Shown here one piece after another: positions 62,531-64,000 of a stretch of DNA of 64,000 nucleotides. Within the stretch, counting starts at the first letter, position 1, and each line of letters opens with the position of its first letter. A program made the translations under genes and the position numbers. Source of the stretch: Candidatus Neomicrothrix sp. UBA2517 (GTDB taxonomy: Bacteria > Actinomycetota > Acidimicrobiia > Acidimicrobiales > UBA8592); assembly GCA_002341185.1 (NCBI GenBank), contig DDNP01000027.1, positions 1 through 64,000 on the forward strand, in the 5' to 3' direction. The notes beneath the pieces were generated by a model, which worked only from the letters and a program-made list of their open reading frames with translations, did no database searches and was not told the DNA's origin.

Positions 62531-63700
62531 CTACCGATCTGCCCTTGGGAAACCCATCCCGAACATCGTTATCAGATCACGTTGCATCTCATTGGTGCCG
62601 CCGCCAAAGGTAAGAATTACTAGTCCTCTGTAGAGCGATTCCAACCGCCCTTCCTTTTCAATATCATCTGAAACCAAATACGCTACCTCGTTATAAATCT
62701 GCATTAATTTCCGAAAAGCTCTTGTATAAAATTCCGTTCCATACACTTTGACTGAAGATGAATCAGCTACATCAAGGTGCTTAGTCGCAACACTCCATGC
62801 CACTTTCCAGTTTAAAAGTCGGAGAAATTCAAGTTCAGCAGTTACTTCAGCTAGGTTGCGACGTACCCAGGGAATATCAAGAACTTTTGTCCCATCAGCA
62901 CGACAGTTTTCTTTCGACCATGCAAGGGCTTCTTTAATGCTGCGTTCAACTAAAGCAGATGAGCAAAGTGTCACTCGTTCACGATTGAGTTGGCTGGTAA
63001 TGAGTCGCCAACCTTGATTTTCCTCACCAATAATGCAGGAGGCCGGCACTCGAACATCATCAAAGAATGTGTGATTAATATTATGTGTTGATAGTAGGGA
63101 TAACGGTTCGATGGTTATTCCAGGTGTATCTATTGGAATAGCAAACAGGGATATCCCTTTATGTTTTGAAACATCAGGGTTCGTTCGGGCAGCGAGCCAA
63201 ATATAATCACAGCCAAGTGCAAGACTGGTCCAAGTTTTTTGTCCATTAATGACGTATTCATCTCCATCACGAACTGCTTTCGTAGCCAGTGAAGCCAGAT
63301 CTGTTCCGGCATCAGGTTCACTGTAACCAATGCAGAAATGAAGCTTGCCAGCAGCTATCTGAGGGAGAAAAAAATCTTTTTGTTCATCCGTACCGTATTC
63401 CATAATTGTGGGTCCGACAGTATTGATGGTGAGCATGGGCGCTGGAGAGCCGACGCGCATTGTCTCATCATAAAAGATGAACTGCTCTATTGCGCTTTTG
63501 CCTTGCCCCCCATACTCTTTAGGCCAGCCCATAGCGATCCAACCATCCTCACCCAGTTGCTCAACGAGTTTTCGCCGAACAGGGCCCGTCCCTTCCTCTA
63601 ATTTTTGCAATTCGTGAATTTCAGGAGTTATGAGGTTTGAATAATATGTTTGAAGCTCTTCCCTTAGGGCTTTTTGTTCTTCAGTAAAGTCAATAAACAT
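62531..63700 (-). CDS. acyl-CoA dehydrogenase, FadE-type alpha subunit
   Basis: 389 aa. IGYSEPDAGTDLASLATKAVRDGDEYVINGQKTWTS region is the FAD/substrate domain, and FGGGTNEMQRDLITMFGMGFPR is the C-terminus, as in mycobacterial heteromeric enzymes. ATG 63700 is preferred to a TTG two codons earlier. With the next gene it likely forms one alpha2beta2 enzyme. Confidence 0.9.
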   Translation of the reverse strand: MFIDFTEEQKALREELQTYYSNLITPEIHELQKLEEGTGPVRRKLVEQLGEDGWIAMGWPKEYGGQGKSAIEQFIFYDETMRVGSPAPMLTINTVGPTIMEYGTDEQKDFFLPQIAAGKLHFCIGYSEPDAGTDLASLATKAVRDGDEYVINGQKTWTSLALGCDYIWLAARTNPDVSKHKGISLFAIPIDTPGITIEPLSLLSTHNINHTFFDDVRVPASCIIGEENQGWRLITSQLNRERVTLCSSALVERSIKEALAWSKENCRADGTKVLDIPWVRRNLAEVTAELEFLRLLNWKVAWSVATKHLDVADSSSVKVYGTEFYTRAFRKLMQIYNEVAYLVSDDIEKEGRLESLYRGLVILTFGGGTNEMQRDLITMFGMGFPRADR

Positions 63701-63772
63701 ATCCAATCACTTTCCGCGTCTATTCTTACCCACGATCAGCTGAATTTCCACTTCTAATGAATGCATTTATCG

Positions 63773-64000
63773 CTATAGGTTTTCAGCTGAATCCTCAAGC
63801 TCCAAGATCAATTTATCGACATTGTTTTTGAGTTCAGTTATTTGTTCTGTAGTCATTATCTGAACCCATCCTCCTTGAACCTCGGTTATAAACGATGGTA
63901 AACCCCCTGCAGCGTCAAGTTGCGATTCTGTAGCTTCATTACGGTGGATTAATTGTATGTCCAGTGGACTGGACTTACAGACTCTTTTCCATTCACTTTT
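63773..64000 (-). CDS. unidentified protein, C-terminal part (runs off right edge)
   Basis: A minus-strand frame open from base 64000 to a TAG at 63773, 75 residues visible. It begins SEWKRVCKSSPLDIQLIHRNE and ends in a helical acidic tail NNVDKLILELEDSAENL. No family is recognised. The frame has no start in view; an internal ATG at 63856 would give only 27 residues. The stretch 63701-63772 between it and the ACAD shows nothing. Confidence 0.5.
   Translation of the reverse strand, partial: KSEWKRVCKSSPLDIQLIHRNEATESQLDAAGGLPSFITEVQGGWVQIMTTEQITELKNNVDKLILELEDSAENL

Noticed and set aside
1..64000. CRISPR arrays, insertion sequences, phage genes, tRNA or rRNA genes
   Set aside because: I looked at every intergenic gap (none exceeds about 170 bases) and saw no repeat-spacer pattern, transposase, integrase, cloverleaf or rRNA signature.

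Overview
The window reads as a compact piece of a marine actinobacterial chromosome, most likely a low-GC marine member of the Acidimicrobiia; the class is inference and I have no 16S or marker tree. The evidence is a DUF2510 N-terminus on an RDD membrane protein, a homologue of the mycothiol-dependent nitroreductase Rv2466c, a TIGR03083 (mycothiol-dependent maleylpyruvate isomerase-like) protein, three luciferase-like F420/FMN oxidoreductases, and many short-chain dehydrogenases and acyl-CoA dehydrogenases. Base composition is AT-leaning by eye. Genes are packed tightly, with many 1-14 nt overlaps. No gene-free stretch exceeds about 170 bases, and I see no rRNA, tRNA, insertion sequence, phage gene or CRISPR array.

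Layout. 1-4052: an NMT1/TauA-type ABC importer (binding protein cut by the left edge, ATPase, permease) followed by two related TetR regulators. 4086-8660: a kinase-fold protein and a sulfatase on the minus strand, then an acyl-CoA synthetase and an NTF2-fold protein. 8666-17221: mostly minus strand, with an MFS carrier, SDR, LLM oxidoreductase, HSL-type esterase, a plus-strand cytochrome c/copper-monooxygenase-like lipoprotein, an Rv2466c-like protein with an in-frame TGA at its nucleophilic cysteine, a zinc alcohol dehydrogenase and a histidine phosphatase. 17321-28339: SDRs, a MOSC protein, an MFS carrier, a phosphotransferase-fold protein, ThuA-like, nitroreductases, a nucleosidase and an acyl-CoA dehydrogenase. 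28399-34623: a class C beta-lactamase-like lipoprotein, a type B carboxylesterase, a photolyase-like protein with reversed domain order, two small zinc-finger proteins, and a DDAH/arginine-deiminase-like plus isochorismatase-like pair. 34699-42211: NTF2, LLM, acyl-CoA dehydrogenase, SRPBCC proteins, a phosphodiesterase-like protein, isochorismate synthase, an SDR and a second ThuA. 42272-46883: a 2-oxoacid/acetoin dehydrogenase operon (E1 alpha, E1 beta, AcoX, E2). 46892-64000: LLM, an orphan PEP-utilising swivelling-domain protein, a hexapeptide acyltransferase, tandem SDRs, a VOC protein, RDD/DUF2510, acyl-CoA dehydrogenases, peptide release factor 3, a DsbB/TlpA pair, and a tiny cysteine-rich peptide gene.

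Together the genes suggest a heterotroph degrading diverse organic acids, lipids and alicyclic or aromatic compounds. Importers and esterases supply substrates, the synthetase activates acids, ACADs/SDRs/LLM enzymes oxidise them, and the E1/E2 complex feeds acetyl-CoA. The substrates themselves cannot be read from sequence.

Most notable points: (1) a probable selenoprotein at 14907-15524 with a UPWC active site; (2) a circularly permuted photolyase-like gene coupled to a DUF2256 gene; (3) a 30-residue, 8-cysteine metallothionein-like peptide beside a palindrome; (4) a heme-plus-copper lipoprotein; (5) an E2 subunit with three tandem E1/E3-binding domains.
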